NCBI GenBank assembly: GCA_963805505.1
Contig: CAWDUP010000002.1
Coordinates: 124,001 to 188,000 of the forward strand
Reading direction: 5' to 3'
Source of the DNA: JANPBY01 sp963805505
GTDB taxonomy: Bacteria; Actinomycetota; Actinomycetes; DATJPE01
Length of the DNA: 64,000 nucleotides
The notes under the pieces: generated by a model
What the model saw: only the letters and a program-made list of their open reading frames with translations
Database searches by the model: none
Told to the model about the DNA's origin: nothing
Translations under genes and position numbers: made by a program
In this document: one piece after another, positions 8,766-17,227 of the stretch
How the letters are laid out: each line of letters starts with the position of its first letter
Numbering within the stretch: position 1 is the first letter of the stretch

Positions 8766-9992
8766 TCATGGTCTTTGCCGCCGCAGATACGCCCCCATCG
8801 CGCGCGCGGCGAGCCGATTTCGGTCTGCGAGGTCGGCGGCCGATCGACGAATCCGGTAGGACAGATTCCGCCGTGAGCTTGCCAGTCGGGCCATGCGCGA
8901 GTCCGGTGAGACTACTGCGACATCGTCCTTCCTGTTCCTCCACCACTTCCTCACGTAAGGCACTGAGACCCCCTGAAGCGCCAAGATCGTCGCCTCGAGC
9001 AGTTCTGCCTCGTTGACATCGTCCGGATGGCGCTCAGCTGCTGAAGCCTGCGGTCGCAGATCGTCAAGGTCTCCGATGACCTGGTACCCCCCCGCAATGA
9101 CGAACGCGATGATCCGCTCGGCCTCTCTGGATGCCCACGTCAGCTCCTCGGGCGGGATCCCATATCCAGGATCGGAGGCGTTGGCGACCAGGAACGGCAC
9201 GATCGTGTGGTTCACGAGATGACTGTGTTGACGTTGATTGAGTCGGTGCTCCAAAACCACGTTCAGCCGACGGATCACCTCCGTGCCCGCCACGCCGAGA
9301 GAGACATTGGTGGATGGTGCATCCACCGTAAGCGCGTGATGATCGAAACCGACCACCGCAGCCACGCGTCTCAGCAGCAGGTCTGGTGTCGATCCCCGCG
9401 GCGGGACGGTGACGAGGTGGATGCGGGCGGGGGGCACGACGCCTCGCCAAACGCTGAGAATCGCTGGCAGGTCCTGAGCTCGCCAGAATCCTCGAGCGGG
9501 GTTTCGCGCACGCGCACTCGGATCCTTGACCGCGTCCACGAACTCCTGCCACGTCCAGGTCCGGTCGTTCTTGATGTCCTCCTGCCAGGCGGAGACCAAG
9601 ACGCGTCCCAGGTCGCGCACCGTCACCAAGACGTCGATCTCTCTATCGGGGAAGGCCCTCACACATGCGGCCGCCTGTTTGGCCGTTGCCACGCTCAATG
9701 CCTCCTCCGACAGCAACACCGTCGGCTGGTCCGACCTCCGCACCGCGTCGGTCAGGGCGCGCCACTGCCCGGGCACTCGCCGATCGCCAGTACCTCCGGG
9801 CCGCCGACCCAGCAGGTCGTAGGCGGCCATCCGTTGTCTGGGTTCGTCTCCGCCTCCCGGGTAGTGCACGCCCTGCTCGTCAAGGGCGCCCCTGTTCACC
9901 CTCCAGAGGCTCTGGAGATACGTCGTACCCGTCTTGTGCAATCCGATGTGGAGCACCACCCGGCGTGCCGGCCTAGGTTCGTCTGCGCTCAC
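8766..9992 (-). CDS. PAPS-sulfotransferase-like protein, paralog B of four
   Basis: A 408-residue member of the HKTGTT family. The PSB loop is at 15-24 (HIGLHKTGTT), the 3'-phosphate motif is Arg126...Ser134, and LLSEE lies near 93. It is the most diverged paralog: the family PSFWRRND block reads RGFWRAQD and SNRSLS reads TNVSLG. It ends in a long Arg-rich segment of about 60 residues. Its start ATG overlaps the stop of the polyol-phosphate transferase gene (ATGA), so glf, the transferase and this gene form one operon. That links a probable sulfation step to galactofuranose and polyol-phosphate synthesis. Confidence 0.75.
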   Translation of the reverse strand: MSADEPRPARRVVLHIGLHKTGTTYLQSLWRVNRGALDEQGVHYPGGGDEPRQRMAAYDLLGRRPGGTGDRRVPGQWRALTDAVRRSDQPTVLLSEEALSVATAKQAAACVRAFPDREIDVLVTVRDLGRVLVSAWQEDIKNDRTWTWQEFVDAVKDPSARARNPARGFWRAQDLPAILSVWRGVVPPARIHLVTVPPRGSTPDLLLRRVAAVVGFDHHALTVDAPSTNVSLGVAGTEVIRRLNVVLEHRLNQRQHSHLVNHTIVPFLVANASDPGYGIPPEELTWASREAERIIAFVIAGGYQVIGDLDDLRPQASAAERHPDDVNEAELLEATILALQGVSVPYVRKWWRNRKDDVAVVSPDSRMARLASSRRNLSYRIRRSAADLADRNRLAARAMGAYLRRQRP

Positions 9993-11275
9993 CGGGCGGC
10001 ACCGGGTTTCGACTCCGTCGACGCGCGAGAGCGCAGGGCAGCCACCGCCTGGTCTCGCTCAGCGATGACCTTCGAACACTCGTCCAGGAACCGTTGCGTC
10101 GCCGCACCCGGTGTCACATCGCCCAGGTAGTACTCGATGAGCTCCAACCGGAGCGACCGCGTTGGATCTTCGGCGACCTCCGCACGTACGAGATCGACCA
10201 CGTGGGGCACATCCGCAACGGGCAACCTGGGCACAACGTCGAGCATGCGAGTACTTGCCGTGATCACGTCGCGCCCTTCGGGTTCGGTGATGATCAACGG
10301 TTTTCCTGAGGGCAACCAGTCCATTGCCACGGCTGAGACATCGCACAACAGGAGGTCTGCATCAGCGAAGCAGGCTTCAATGCTGCGTTCTACGTCGATC
10401 AGATGGCCGGCCTTGGGATCCGCAGACGCGGCGGACCGCAGCATTGCGCGCACGTCGGCATCAGCGGCGCCGTACTCAGCGCTTGTCACTCCGGACAACG
10501 GATGGGGCCGATAGGCGACCCGCACCTGTCCGCTGTCCAGCAGCCGTTGGACAAGCTCGCGGCCGTGGGAGACAAGAGAGCCGTAGGCGAGCGATGGCTG
10601 GGCGCCCTCCCAGGTGGGTGCATAGAGGACGGTCGGGTGATCGGGCGTCTCGGAACCGCCCTTTCCGACCGGTGCAAAATCCAGCTGCGGGCGACCTATG
10701 AGGCGACACCATGCAGTGACGTCAGTGAACAGCAGGACCGCCGCCAGTCTGTCCACCGCTGCCTGGCCGGCGACGAAGTTGAAGTCATAGGCCTTGTGCT
10801 GGTTGGACACGGACACGCCCTTGTCGCTGTCACCGTGGGCCAGATAGACGTGGACGAGCGAGGTAAACCGCAGGCAGGAGAAGTTCTGCGGTGAGTTGTT
10901 GACGTACAACGCGAGCTTCACGTCGCTTCGAGCTAGCAACCCATCCAGGGTTCCGTAGCGCGCGATGGTCAAGACCGGCAGACCGAGCTCCTCGTGGACC
11001 ACCGCCGCTGTTCTCGAGTCCTGGAAGACGAGGACGACGCGATGCCGCTCATGAAGCTTGCGCAGCGGCTGATACCACGGTCGAAGCTGGTACAAGCTTT
11101 CACGGGTGTCGGAGAAATAGACCAGGACCGTCGCATTCAGCGTGGCACCTTCAAGCTCGTCGTCTTGACCGAGCCGGTCTGGAAAAGTCGATGGCAGGAG
11201 CCGTGAACGCCGCACGGCCTTGACGGCGCGTTTGCGCAGCCTCCGCCGAAGGTCATTTGGCCGTGCGCTCGTCAC
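9989..11275 (-). CDS. CDP-glycerol/ribitol glycerophosphotransferase-family protein (TagF/TarL-like)
   Basis: A 428-residue polyol-phosphate transferase domain. Family motifs in order are HGDSDKG (mid-protein), VLYAPTWEG, RPHPLSG and LLCDVSAVAMDWLPSGKP near the C-terminus; the two His regions are those used by TagF-type enzymes. The N-terminus is strongly basic and amphipathic (LRRRLRKRAVKAVRRSRLLP), suited to peripheral membrane binding. The paralog at 23398-24666 shares this N-terminus. It should transfer polyol-phosphate from a CDP donor to a lipid-linked acceptor. The GTG at 11275 overlaps the glf stop (GTGA). Whether it primes or polymerises is unknown. Confidence 0.88.
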   Translation of the reverse strand: MTSARPNDLRRRLRKRAVKAVRRSRLLPSTFPDRLGQDDELEGATLNATVLVYFSDTRESLYQLRPWYQPLRKLHERHRVVLVFQDSRTAAVVHEELGLPVLTIARYGTLDGLLARSDVKLALYVNNSPQNFSCLRFTSLVHVYLAHGDSDKGVSVSNQHKAYDFNFVAGQAAVDRLAAVLLFTDVTAWCRLIGRPQLDFAPVGKGGSETPDHPTVLYAPTWEGAQPSLAYGSLVSHGRELVQRLLDSGQVRVAYRPHPLSGVTSAEYGAADADVRAMLRSAASADPKAGHLIDVERSIEACFADADLLLCDVSAVAMDWLPSGKPLIITEPEGRDVITASTRMLDVVPRLPVADVPHVVDLVRAEVAEDPTRSLRLELIEYYLGDVTPGAATQRFLDECSKVIAERDQAVAALRSRASTESKPGAAR

Positions 11276-12435
11276 CGCGGAGCCTTCCCGAACAGGGAAC
11301 GGATCTTCTGGTCGTACATCGTCAAGGCCGAACCGATCGCCATGTGCATGTCGAGGTATTGATACGTGCCGAGGCGACCGCCGAACACCACCTCAGGCTC
11401 TTCCTTGGACAGTTGCCGGTAGGCGAGGAGCTTCTCGCGGTCACCGGCAGTGGACAACGGATAGTACGGCTCGTCATCTACGTCGGCGAAGCGGGAGTAC
11501 TCGCGCATGATGACGGTGCGCCCCGCGACACGCTGGCGATCCGGGCGAAAGTGCGCGAACTCGTGAATGCGCGTGTAGGGGGTGTCCTCATCGGCGTAGT
11601 TCATCACCGCGGTGCCTTGGAAGTCATCCACCTCGACCACCTCGGTTTCGAAGTCAAGGGTCCGCCAACCCAAATGCCCCACGGCGGAGCCGAAGTACCG
11701 GTCCAGAGGGCCGGTGTAGAGCACGGGAAGCTGACCGACCGTTGTGACCTTGTTGATCGGCTGCTCGGTATCGAAGAAGTCGGTGAGCAGGCGAACCTCG
11801 ATGCGTGGATTGTCGACCATGCGTTCGAGCCATGCTGTGTAGCCGTCGGTCGGAAGTCCCTCGTAGGTGTCGCTGAAGTATCTCGCGTCGTAGGTATAGC
11901 GGACGGGAAGGCGGGCAATCACGTCGGCCGGGAGCTCACGTGGGTCGGTCTGCCACTGCTTCGCGCTGTAACCCTTGATGAAGGCCTCGTACAACGGCCG
12001 GCCGACGAGCGAGATGGCCTTGTCCTCCATGTTGGTGACATCGGCGCCGGCGAACTCAGCGGCCTGCCGCGCAACAAGAGCTCGGGCCTCGGTGGGTGTC
12101 ATCGAGGCGCGGAAGAACTGATTGATGGTGCCCAGGTTTATCGGCATCGAGTAGACCTCACCGCGGTACGTCGTCCGAACGTGGTGCCTGTAGTCAGTGA
12201 ACGCGGTGAAGCGATTGACGTACTCCCAGACGCGATGGTTGCTGGTGTGGAAGATGTGCGAGCCGTATCGGTGCACTTCGATCCCGGTTGACGACTCGAC
12301 CTCGGAGTAGGCGTTCCCGCCCACGTGCGGTCTGCGGTCGATCACGAGCACGTGAAGGTTCAGATCGTTGGCGCACCGCTCGGCCACCGTGAGGCCGAAA
12401 AGACCAGCGCCCACCACGACCAGATCTGCCTCCAC
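11272..12435 (-). CDS. glf: UDP-galactopyranose mutase
   Basis: A 387-residue flavoenzyme converting UDP-galactopyranose to UDP-galactofuranose. It has the FAD motif VVGAGLFG (7-14), RPHVGGNAY, the HRYGSHIFHT block, and the C-terminal GGRLGTYQYLDMHMAIGSAL block typical of the family. I chose the GTG at 12435 because it sits just before the FAD motif and a TAGGCT -10 lies 7 nt upstream. The TTG at 12489 is rejected because it would overlap the divergent gene. It is first in the operon with the polyol-phosphate transferase and sulfotransferase B. Its presence implies galactofuranose in the polymer. Confidence 0.95.
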   Translation of the reverse strand: MEADLVVVGAGLFGLTVAERCANDLNLHVLVIDRRPHVGGNAYSEVESSTGIEVHRYGSHIFHTSNHRVWEYVNRFTAFTDYRHHVRTTYRGEVYSMPINLGTINQFFRASMTPTEARALVARQAAEFAGADVTNMEDKAISLVGRPLYEAFIKGYSAKQWQTDPRELPADVIARLPVRYTYDARYFSDTYEGLPTDGYTAWLERMVDNPRIEVRLLTDFFDTEQPINKVTTVGQLPVLYTGPLDRYFGSAVGHLGWRTLDFETEVVEVDDFQGTAVMNYADEDTPYTRIHEFAHFRPDRQRVAGRTVIMREYSRFADVDDEPYYPLSTAGDREKLLAYRQLSKEEPEVVFGGRLGTYQYLDMHMAIGSALTMYDQKIRSLFGKAPR

Positions 12436-12488
12436 GGTCCTGAGCCTAAAGGCTGCCTCAGCAGAGCCACTGGCTAGACTCCCGGCCA
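12436..12488. promoter_or_regulatory. Divergent promoter region with two leaderless -10 elements
   Basis: In this 53-bp gap the minus strand has TAGGCT (12448-12443) followed by 7 nt and the glf GTG. The plus strand has TAGACT (12475-12480) followed by 8 nt and the ATG at 12489. Neither start has a ribosome binding site. Confidence 0.45.
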
Positions 12489-13136
12489 ATGATCGTGTCG
12501 CACAAACACCGGTTCATCTTCTTGAAGACCAGGAAGACGGCCGGGACCAGCATCGAGATCGCCCTGTCCAGGCACTGCGGGCCCAACGACATCATCACGG
12601 TGATCAGCGAGGCCGACGAGCAGCTGAGACGCGAGTGGGGCGGGATCGGCCCGCAGAACTGCACTTCGCCGCCGCTGTCCGAGCCTGCCTACAACCACAT
12701 GTCCGCGGCCCGGGTGCGGCGGATCGTAGGGCCGGAAGTGTGGGAGAGCTACTTCAAGTTCGTCGTCGAGCGAAACCCATGGGAGGTCGTATTGTCCTCC
12801 TACTACTACGCCAGGACGCAGCCGGAGCCACCTCCCACGTTTGAGGATTTCCTCGCCGATGAAGACCGGATACAGAAGTTGGCCCGCAACCAGCTGATCT
12901 ACCGACTGAACAAGCAGATCGCGGTTGACAAGGTCTGCCTCTACGAGGACCTGGCCACCGATCTCGAAGACGTATGGCAGCGGATCGGGCTGCCCACCCC
13001 CGTCCATCTGCCGAGCGCGAAGCGACGAAGCCAATCAACTCGCCGAAGCCGCAAGGAGGAGTACGGCCCGGACGGGGTGGAAGTCGTTCGAGCGTGGTTC
13101 GAGCGGACCATCCACGATTTCGGCTATCGATTCTGA
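12489..13136 (+). CDS. Sulfotransferase family 2-like protein
   Basis: A 215-residue protein with the PSB-like loop at 12-20 (LKTRKTAGT) and a 3'-phosphate motif at Arg95...Ser103 (RNPWEVVLS) followed by SYYYA. This arrangement is typical of the small Golgi-type/Sulfotransfer_2 family, which sulfates carbohydrates with PAPS. It is not closely related to the HKTGTT paralogs or to the protein at 4899-5696, so the locus draws on three sulfotransferase subfamilies. It is divergent from glf across 53 bp and probably leaderless. The 3' end overlaps the convergent glycosyltransferase gene by 13 bp. Confidence 0.8.
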   Translation: MIVSHKHRFIFLKTRKTAGTSIEIALSRHCGPNDIITVISEADEQLRREWGGIGPQNCTSPPLSEPAYNHMSAARVRRIVGPEVWESYFKFVVERNPWEVVLSSYYYARTQPEPPPTFEDFLADEDRIQKLARNQLIYRLNKQIAVDKVCLYEDLATDLEDVWQRIGLPTPVHLPSAKRRSQSTRRSRKEEYGPDGVEVVRAWFERTIHDFGYRF

Positions 13137-13993
13137 CCGCCACGCCGTCGAGCCTGCTTCGCCTGCGATCGTCGTTGCAGGATCAGGCGTCGATACGCGG
13201 CCGTGCGCAGTCCTTCCGGGACGAGCCGGTAACCGCCTCGCAGCGCCACGTTGCGCACATACTGCGTCGGCGAGGTGAACCCCTCGCGTCGCAGTTGATT
13301 CTGCAAGGTCAGTTCCGAACGCAACAACCGCATACCTCCACGGCGACCGTAGGAGCCAGCACCGATCCGATAGAGAACCAGCGGCTCGGCAACGTTGCCG
13401 ACGACCGCGCCGTTGGCGATCATCCGCGTGAACAACCAGTAGTCCTCGAGCAAATCCAGATCGCGATAGCCGCCGGCAGCGCGAACAGCACTCCGTCGAT
13501 AGACCACGGAGGGATGATTGAAGGGATCATGGAAGCGGGCATAGGAGACGATGCCTTCGACGTCGAGCGGCGGCGTGCGTACTGCACCCCACTCGGTCTC
13601 TGTATCGGTGAACTCAACGATGGCCGAACCCAGCAGCTCGACGCCGGAACGCACCAGCGGAACCTGGGCGGCGAAACGACCCGGGAGGTTCACGTCATCG
13701 GCATCGGCCCTGGCCACGATCTCGTGGGTGCAGTGCTCAAGTCCGACGTCAAGAGCCCGGGCCAGCCCGCGATTCTCCGGTAGATGGACCAGGGTCACCG
13801 CGCTGACGGTCGATTCGCTCAATCCCTCGATCACGACCCGGAGCTGCTCACCGATCGGCCCGTCGATGACAACCACTACTTCGTCCGGCGGAAGCGTCTG
13901 CTCGACGGTTGCCGACGCGAAGGCGCGGGTCAAGAACTCCGGCCGATCCCTGGCGTAGACGGGCAGCAGCACCGAGAACGGTTCGTCAGCCAC
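13124..13993 (-). CDS. GT2-family glycosyltransferase
   Basis: A 289-residue GT-A fold transferase. It starts FSVLLPVYARDRPEF, has VVVIDGP near 40-46, NRGLARALDVGLEH near 74-87 and the DxD motif at Asp97-Asp99 (ADADD). No membrane helices are evident, so it is probably cytoplasmic and acts on a lipid-linked acceptor. The GTG at 13993 overlaps the upstream GT2 gene by 8 bp and the 3' end overlaps the convergent sulfotransferase gene. The donor sugar is not predictable; a role in building the repeat unit or linker of the wall polymer is inferred from position. Confidence 0.85.
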   Translation of the reverse strand: MADEPFSVLLPVYARDRPEFLTRAFASATVEQTLPPDEVVVVIDGPIGEQLRVVIEGLSESTVSAVTLVHLPENRGLARALDVGLEHCTHEIVARADADDVNLPGRFAAQVPLVRSGVELLGSAIVEFTDTETEWGAVRTPPLDVEGIVSYARFHDPFNHPSVVYRRSAVRAAGGYRDLDLLEDYWLFTRMIANGAVVGNVAEPLVLYRIGAGSYGRRGGMRLLRSELTLQNQLRREGFTSPTQYVRNVALRGGYRLVPEGLRTAAYRRLILQRRSQAKQARRRGGQNR

Positions 13994-14984
13994 CCGTAGC
14001 CGCCTCGATCTGGGCGACTTCGCCGGACACTGGCCCGAGTCCGGACAACACCTGCGCCGTCGGGCGTGGACCGTGTCGGAGGCCCTCGCTCAGTCCCCTC
14101 CCGGCGGCACGGACGAGAACCCCACGTGACTTCGACCGTGCAAACGTGCGGGCCCAGCGCCGCAGAGTCGACCCCGCATAGACCAGCCGTTCGCGTGGCG
14201 CCAGCGAGTCGGTCCGCGTGAACAGCCAGATCTTGTTGCGAACCTCGTAGAAGAACCGCTCCCCCGGGTCCGCGTCCGTCGTTCCGAACACCTTGGTGCG
14301 GTGTTCAACCACGCTGCCGTCAACAACCAGGCCGGTGCCGTCCTTGAGCAGTCGACAGGAGAACTCGAAGTCGTCGTTCCAGATGAAGTAGTCGGCCACC
14401 GGTAGGCCGTGGGTGCGCACGGCGTCCGCGTCCACGAGCATGGAGACGAAGGAGCTAGATCGCACGGGCACGGCGCCGACCGCGGCCGCGCGAGCCACTT
14501 CAGCCTCGCTAGCTCCAGGCCGACGGCGCGCTGTGTTCATCGGGTGTTCACGGCCATCGAACCAGAGGACTCGGCTGCCGGCGACGGCAACGCTGGAGCC
14601 GTACTGCTCCCGCGCGCGGAGCAGGGCAGCCAGCGCTCCCGGTTCGGGGATGGTGTCATCGTCCAGCAGCCAGACCAGATCAGCCGCGTGCCCCACCAAC
14701 GCCCGCGCGATACCCGCCGCGAAGCCACCCGCGCCGCCAGTGTTGCGCGCGAGGACGATGATGTCCGCGCCGATCGGATGTTCGCCGGCTGCATCGGCCG
14801 AACCGTCGGTCGAGGCGTTGTCCACCACAACGACCCGTTCGCAGGTGCGGGTCTGGGCCGCAAGGGCATCCAGGCAGGCGACCAGAAGTTCCCGGCGGTT
14901 GTAGGCGACGACGACGGCCACCACCTTCGGCGGTTCTCCGTCAACTCGATCCGTACCGGTCACCGGCCCAGGGTAGGCGGTCAC
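13986..14984 (-). CDS. GT2 glycosyltransferase, GlfT1-like (probable galactofuranosyl/rhamnosyl transferase)
   Basis: A 332-residue GT2 enzyme with VVAYNRREL (25-33), VVDNASTDGS (54-62), NTGGAGGFAAGI (81-92), LLDDDTIPEPG (DDD at 108-110) and IWNDDFEF (201-208). The NTGGAGGF and WNDDFEF pairing is characteristic of actinobacterial GlfT1/rhamnosyltransferase-type enzymes that use furanose or deoxy-sugar donors. With glf nearby, a galactofuranosyltransferase is the best guess. The GTG at 14984 overlaps the thioesterase stop (GTGA). The Arg-rich C-terminal third may contact the membrane. Confidence 0.82.
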   Translation of the reverse strand: MTAYPGPVTGTDRVDGEPPKVVAVVVAYNRRELLVACLDALAAQTRTCERVVVVDNASTDGSADAAGEHPIGADIIVLARNTGGAGGFAAGIARALVGHAADLVWLLDDDTIPEPGALAALLRAREQYGSSVAVAGSRVLWFDGREHPMNTARRRPGASEAEVARAAAVGAVPVRSSSFVSMLVDADAVRTHGLPVADYFIWNDDFEFSCRLLKDGTGLVVDGSVVEHRTKVFGTTDADPGERFFYEVRNKIWLFTRTDSLAPRERLVYAGSTLRRWARTFARSKSRGVLVRAAGRGLSEGLRHGPRPTAQVLSGLGPVSGEVAQIEAATGG

Positions 14985-15487
14985 TTCTCCCGCGAGGCGA
15001 GGATCGCGTCTCGGCGGGCGAGTCGATGGGTCCGCCTGATCTGTGCCTCCTGAGACCGGCGTCGATCTGTCGTCGACTCTGCGATCAACCTCGGTACGGC
15101 GCGCGGATTGCCTTCCTCGTCCACGGCGACGAACACCAGGTAGGCGGTTGCCACCTTGCTGGCCTCACCGACCTCGTCCCAGCGCTCGGCGACCACACTG
15201 ACTCCGATCTCCATCGAGCTTCGACCGGCCCAGTTCACCTGCGCGCGCGCATGAACCAGATCTCCGACCCGCACGGGCACGACGAAGGTCATCTCGTCCA
15301 TGGCCACCGTCACCGCCGGCCCACCGCTGTGCCGAGCAGCCACCGCCCCCGCCACGTCGTCGACGAACTTCATGATCACCCCGCCGTGGACCGTGCCGAG
15401 CAAGTTCGTGTCAGTCAGGCCCATGATCCGGCTGAGTGTCGTCCGCGATGCCGAAGGGGCGCGGCCAGCATCGATGTCGTCGGTCAC
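14981..15487 (-). CDS. Acyl-CoA thioesterase, hotdog fold (YciA/ACOT-like)
   Basis: A 168-residue hotdog protein with TNLLGTVHGGVIMKFVDDVAG, the acyl-CoA thioesterase signature around the conserved HGG and the catalytic Asp region. It should hydrolyse acyl-CoA in the cytoplasm. I chose the GTG at 15487 because TACGCT lies 7 nt upstream; the frame continues to 15619 with no family similarity. It heads the two GT2 genes, overlapping the first by GTGA, though no biochemical link is obvious. It may be a conserved housekeeping gene whose promoter drives the two transferases. Confidence 0.85.
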   Translation of the reverse strand: MTDDIDAGRAPSASRTTLSRIMGLTDTNLLGTVHGGVIMKFVDDVAGAVAARHSGGPAVTVAMDEMTFVVPVRVGDLVHARAQVNWAGRSSMEIGVSVVAERWDEVGEASKVATAYLVFVAVDEEGNPRAVPRLIAESTTDRRRSQEAQIRRTHRLARRDAILASREK

Positions 15488-15494
15488 GCGGAGC

Positions 15495-15500
15495 AGCGTA
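15495..15500 (-). promoter_or_regulatory. -10 element, probable leaderless thioesterase-GT2-GT2 transcript
   Basis: Minus-strand TACGCT is followed by 7 nt and GTG at 15487, with no Shine-Dalgarno. Confidence 0.35.
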
Positions 15501-15699
15501 CCGACGCCTAGAATGCATCCGGTGAGCGCGCGAGGCGCACACCCAGTTCCCGATATGGGTAGAGCGACGGGAACGAGATAGCGTCCGCGCACCTTGCACA
15601 AGCGCCCCGCGCACAGCACGGTGGATGACGGCCGGCGCTCCTCAGGCGATCGCCCATCCGGGTTATCAGGTCGAACAGCTCACAGCCGAAGGGACACAG

Positions 15700-17034
15700 G
15701 TGGGATCCATTGTGGCGCGCGGGTCACTGCTGGCGTCCTTCGTTGCCATCGGTCTCGCAGCCGGCATCGTTGCCCCGAGCACCCCGACGTCGGCCACACC
15801 TGCCCTGAAGTACTGGGAGGGCACCGCGACGAAGGTCGTCGACGGCGACACGATCTGGGTGAATCTCAAGGGCGATGGGACGTCGCGGTCGTTCGAGGTG
15901 CGCAACGCCGGGATCCAGGCGACCGAGGTCGCCCACCCACATGCCGGCCAGCCCAAGGATGAATGCCACAGCCGGGAGGCGATGGCTCGACTGTCTCAAC
16001 TCGTCCTGGGCAAGAACAGACATGTACGCCTGTCTGCCTCATACGCGTCCAGCCAGAGCAACGGTCGCCTTCTGCGCTACGTCGATGTCGACGTCAACCC
16101 CGATCCTGCCGTTGATGAATGGGTCGACGTCCAAATCGTGCTTCTCGAAGAGGGGTACGTGCTCTGGAAGCCTGAGCGCACCGAGTCCGCCCACAACGGC
16201 GAGTACGGGCTCGCGGCACAGCGCGGGCTAATGACCGGCCAACAGCTTTACAACCCGAACCATCGCCTGGGGACCTGCAAGCCGGGGCCGAGACAGGCGA
16301 TGCCACTCAGCATCAAGATCAACTACAGCAGCTTCGACCCGGTCAAGGGCAGCGTGGTCAATCGCGAGTGGATCAAGATCCATAACGGTGGCGAGAAGTC
16401 CGTGCCCCTTCGAGGGTGGCGGATCCGCACTGCGACTCACATCCAGTACTTCCGATTTCCGGGTTGGGCCAGCATCCCACCCGGCAAGTCAGTGACCGTT
16501 CACTCAGGGAACGGCAGCAACGCAGGCAGGACCTTCTACTGGGGCAGTGGCGTCACCCTGCTCCCGAATCCCGTCGCAGGGGCCATGTATCCGGGCAAGG
16601 GGCTCTACTTGGTCGACCCGGACGGAGACGTTCGCGCGACCATGATCTACCCCTGCCTCGTGTCGTGCTCCGACCCCCTACAGGGGAAGGTCGCCATCTC
16701 CAAGGTGGTGTACGACGCACCTGGACGCGACGCCGACAACATCAACGGCGAGTACGTCGAGATCCGGCCCACGATTGGGAGGGTAAATCTCGCCGGATAC
16801 TTCTTCGAGCGATTGCCCTACAGCAAACTCCTGCCCAAGGGAACGGTGCTCGATCCAGGGGACCGGCTTCGGGTTCGAATGGGGCCAGGCAAAGACGACC
16901 TGAAGGGGACCATCAAGACCGTGCATCTCGGCGTGGACCACCCCATCCTGGGCAATGGCGGCGGCAGCGTGAGCCTCCGAACCGATAGAGCCATCCGCAT
17001 CGATTGTTACCGGTGGGGGAACGGAACCTGCTGA
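15700..17034 (+). CDS. Secreted SNase-like nuclease fused to lamin-tail (LTD) domains
   Basis: A 444-residue protein from the GTG at 15700; the frame extends to 15625 but GAAGGGACA lies just upstream of this GTG. An N-terminal signal segment (hydrophobic, ending near ATPA) precedes a thermonuclease-fold domain. Metal-site residues Asp48 and Asp50 (VVDGDT) are kept, as are the catalytic-type Arg68 and Glu76 (RNAGIQATE) and a second Arg in GRLLRYV. The usual GIDxPE Asp is Gln. The rest contains two beta-rich lamin-tail-like units, INREWIKIHNGG-type and later NGEYVEIRP, each beginning with a strand and an E-x-I-x-I pattern. I predict a secreted nuclease, possibly wall-bound. It lies between unrelated envelope genes. 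Confidence 0.8.
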   Translation: MGSIVARGSLLASFVAIGLAAGIVAPSTPTSATPALKYWEGTATKVVDGDTIWVNLKGDGTSRSFEVRNAGIQATEVAHPHAGQPKDECHSREAMARLSQLVLGKNRHVRLSASYASSQSNGRLLRYVDVDVNPDPAVDEWVDVQIVLLEEGYVLWKPERTESAHNGEYGLAAQRGLMTGQQLYNPNHRLGTCKPGPRQAMPLSIKINYSSFDPVKGSVVNREWIKIHNGGEKSVPLRGWRIRTATHIQYFRFPGWASIPPGKSVTVHSGNGSNAGRTFYWGSGVTLLPNPVAGAMYPGKGLYLVDPDGDVRATMIYPCLVSCSDPLQGKVAISKVVYDAPGRDADNINGEYVEIRPTIGRVNLAGYFFERLPYSKLLPKGTVLDPGDRLRVRMGPGKDDLKGTIKTVHLGVDHPILGNGGGSVSLRTDRAIRIDCYRWGNGTC

Positions 17035-17227
17035 CGCGAGATCACGGCAGTCGGCTCCCCCAGATGAGGGCACCACGGCCGACTCAACCTGTCTCCCGTC
17101 GGCCGTACCCCCGTGTGCGACGACCGAAGTACCCGAGCGCTCTCGATGCTGTCGAAGGAGCAGGTCCCGCCGGGCCGTCCATAATGGCTCGGTGCGCCGA
17201 TCGGCGAATCCACCACCGGGAGAGTTC

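Noticed and set aside
11257..12291. A 344-codon plus-strand frame opposite glf
   Set aside because: Shadow of glf; no motif and no ribosome site.
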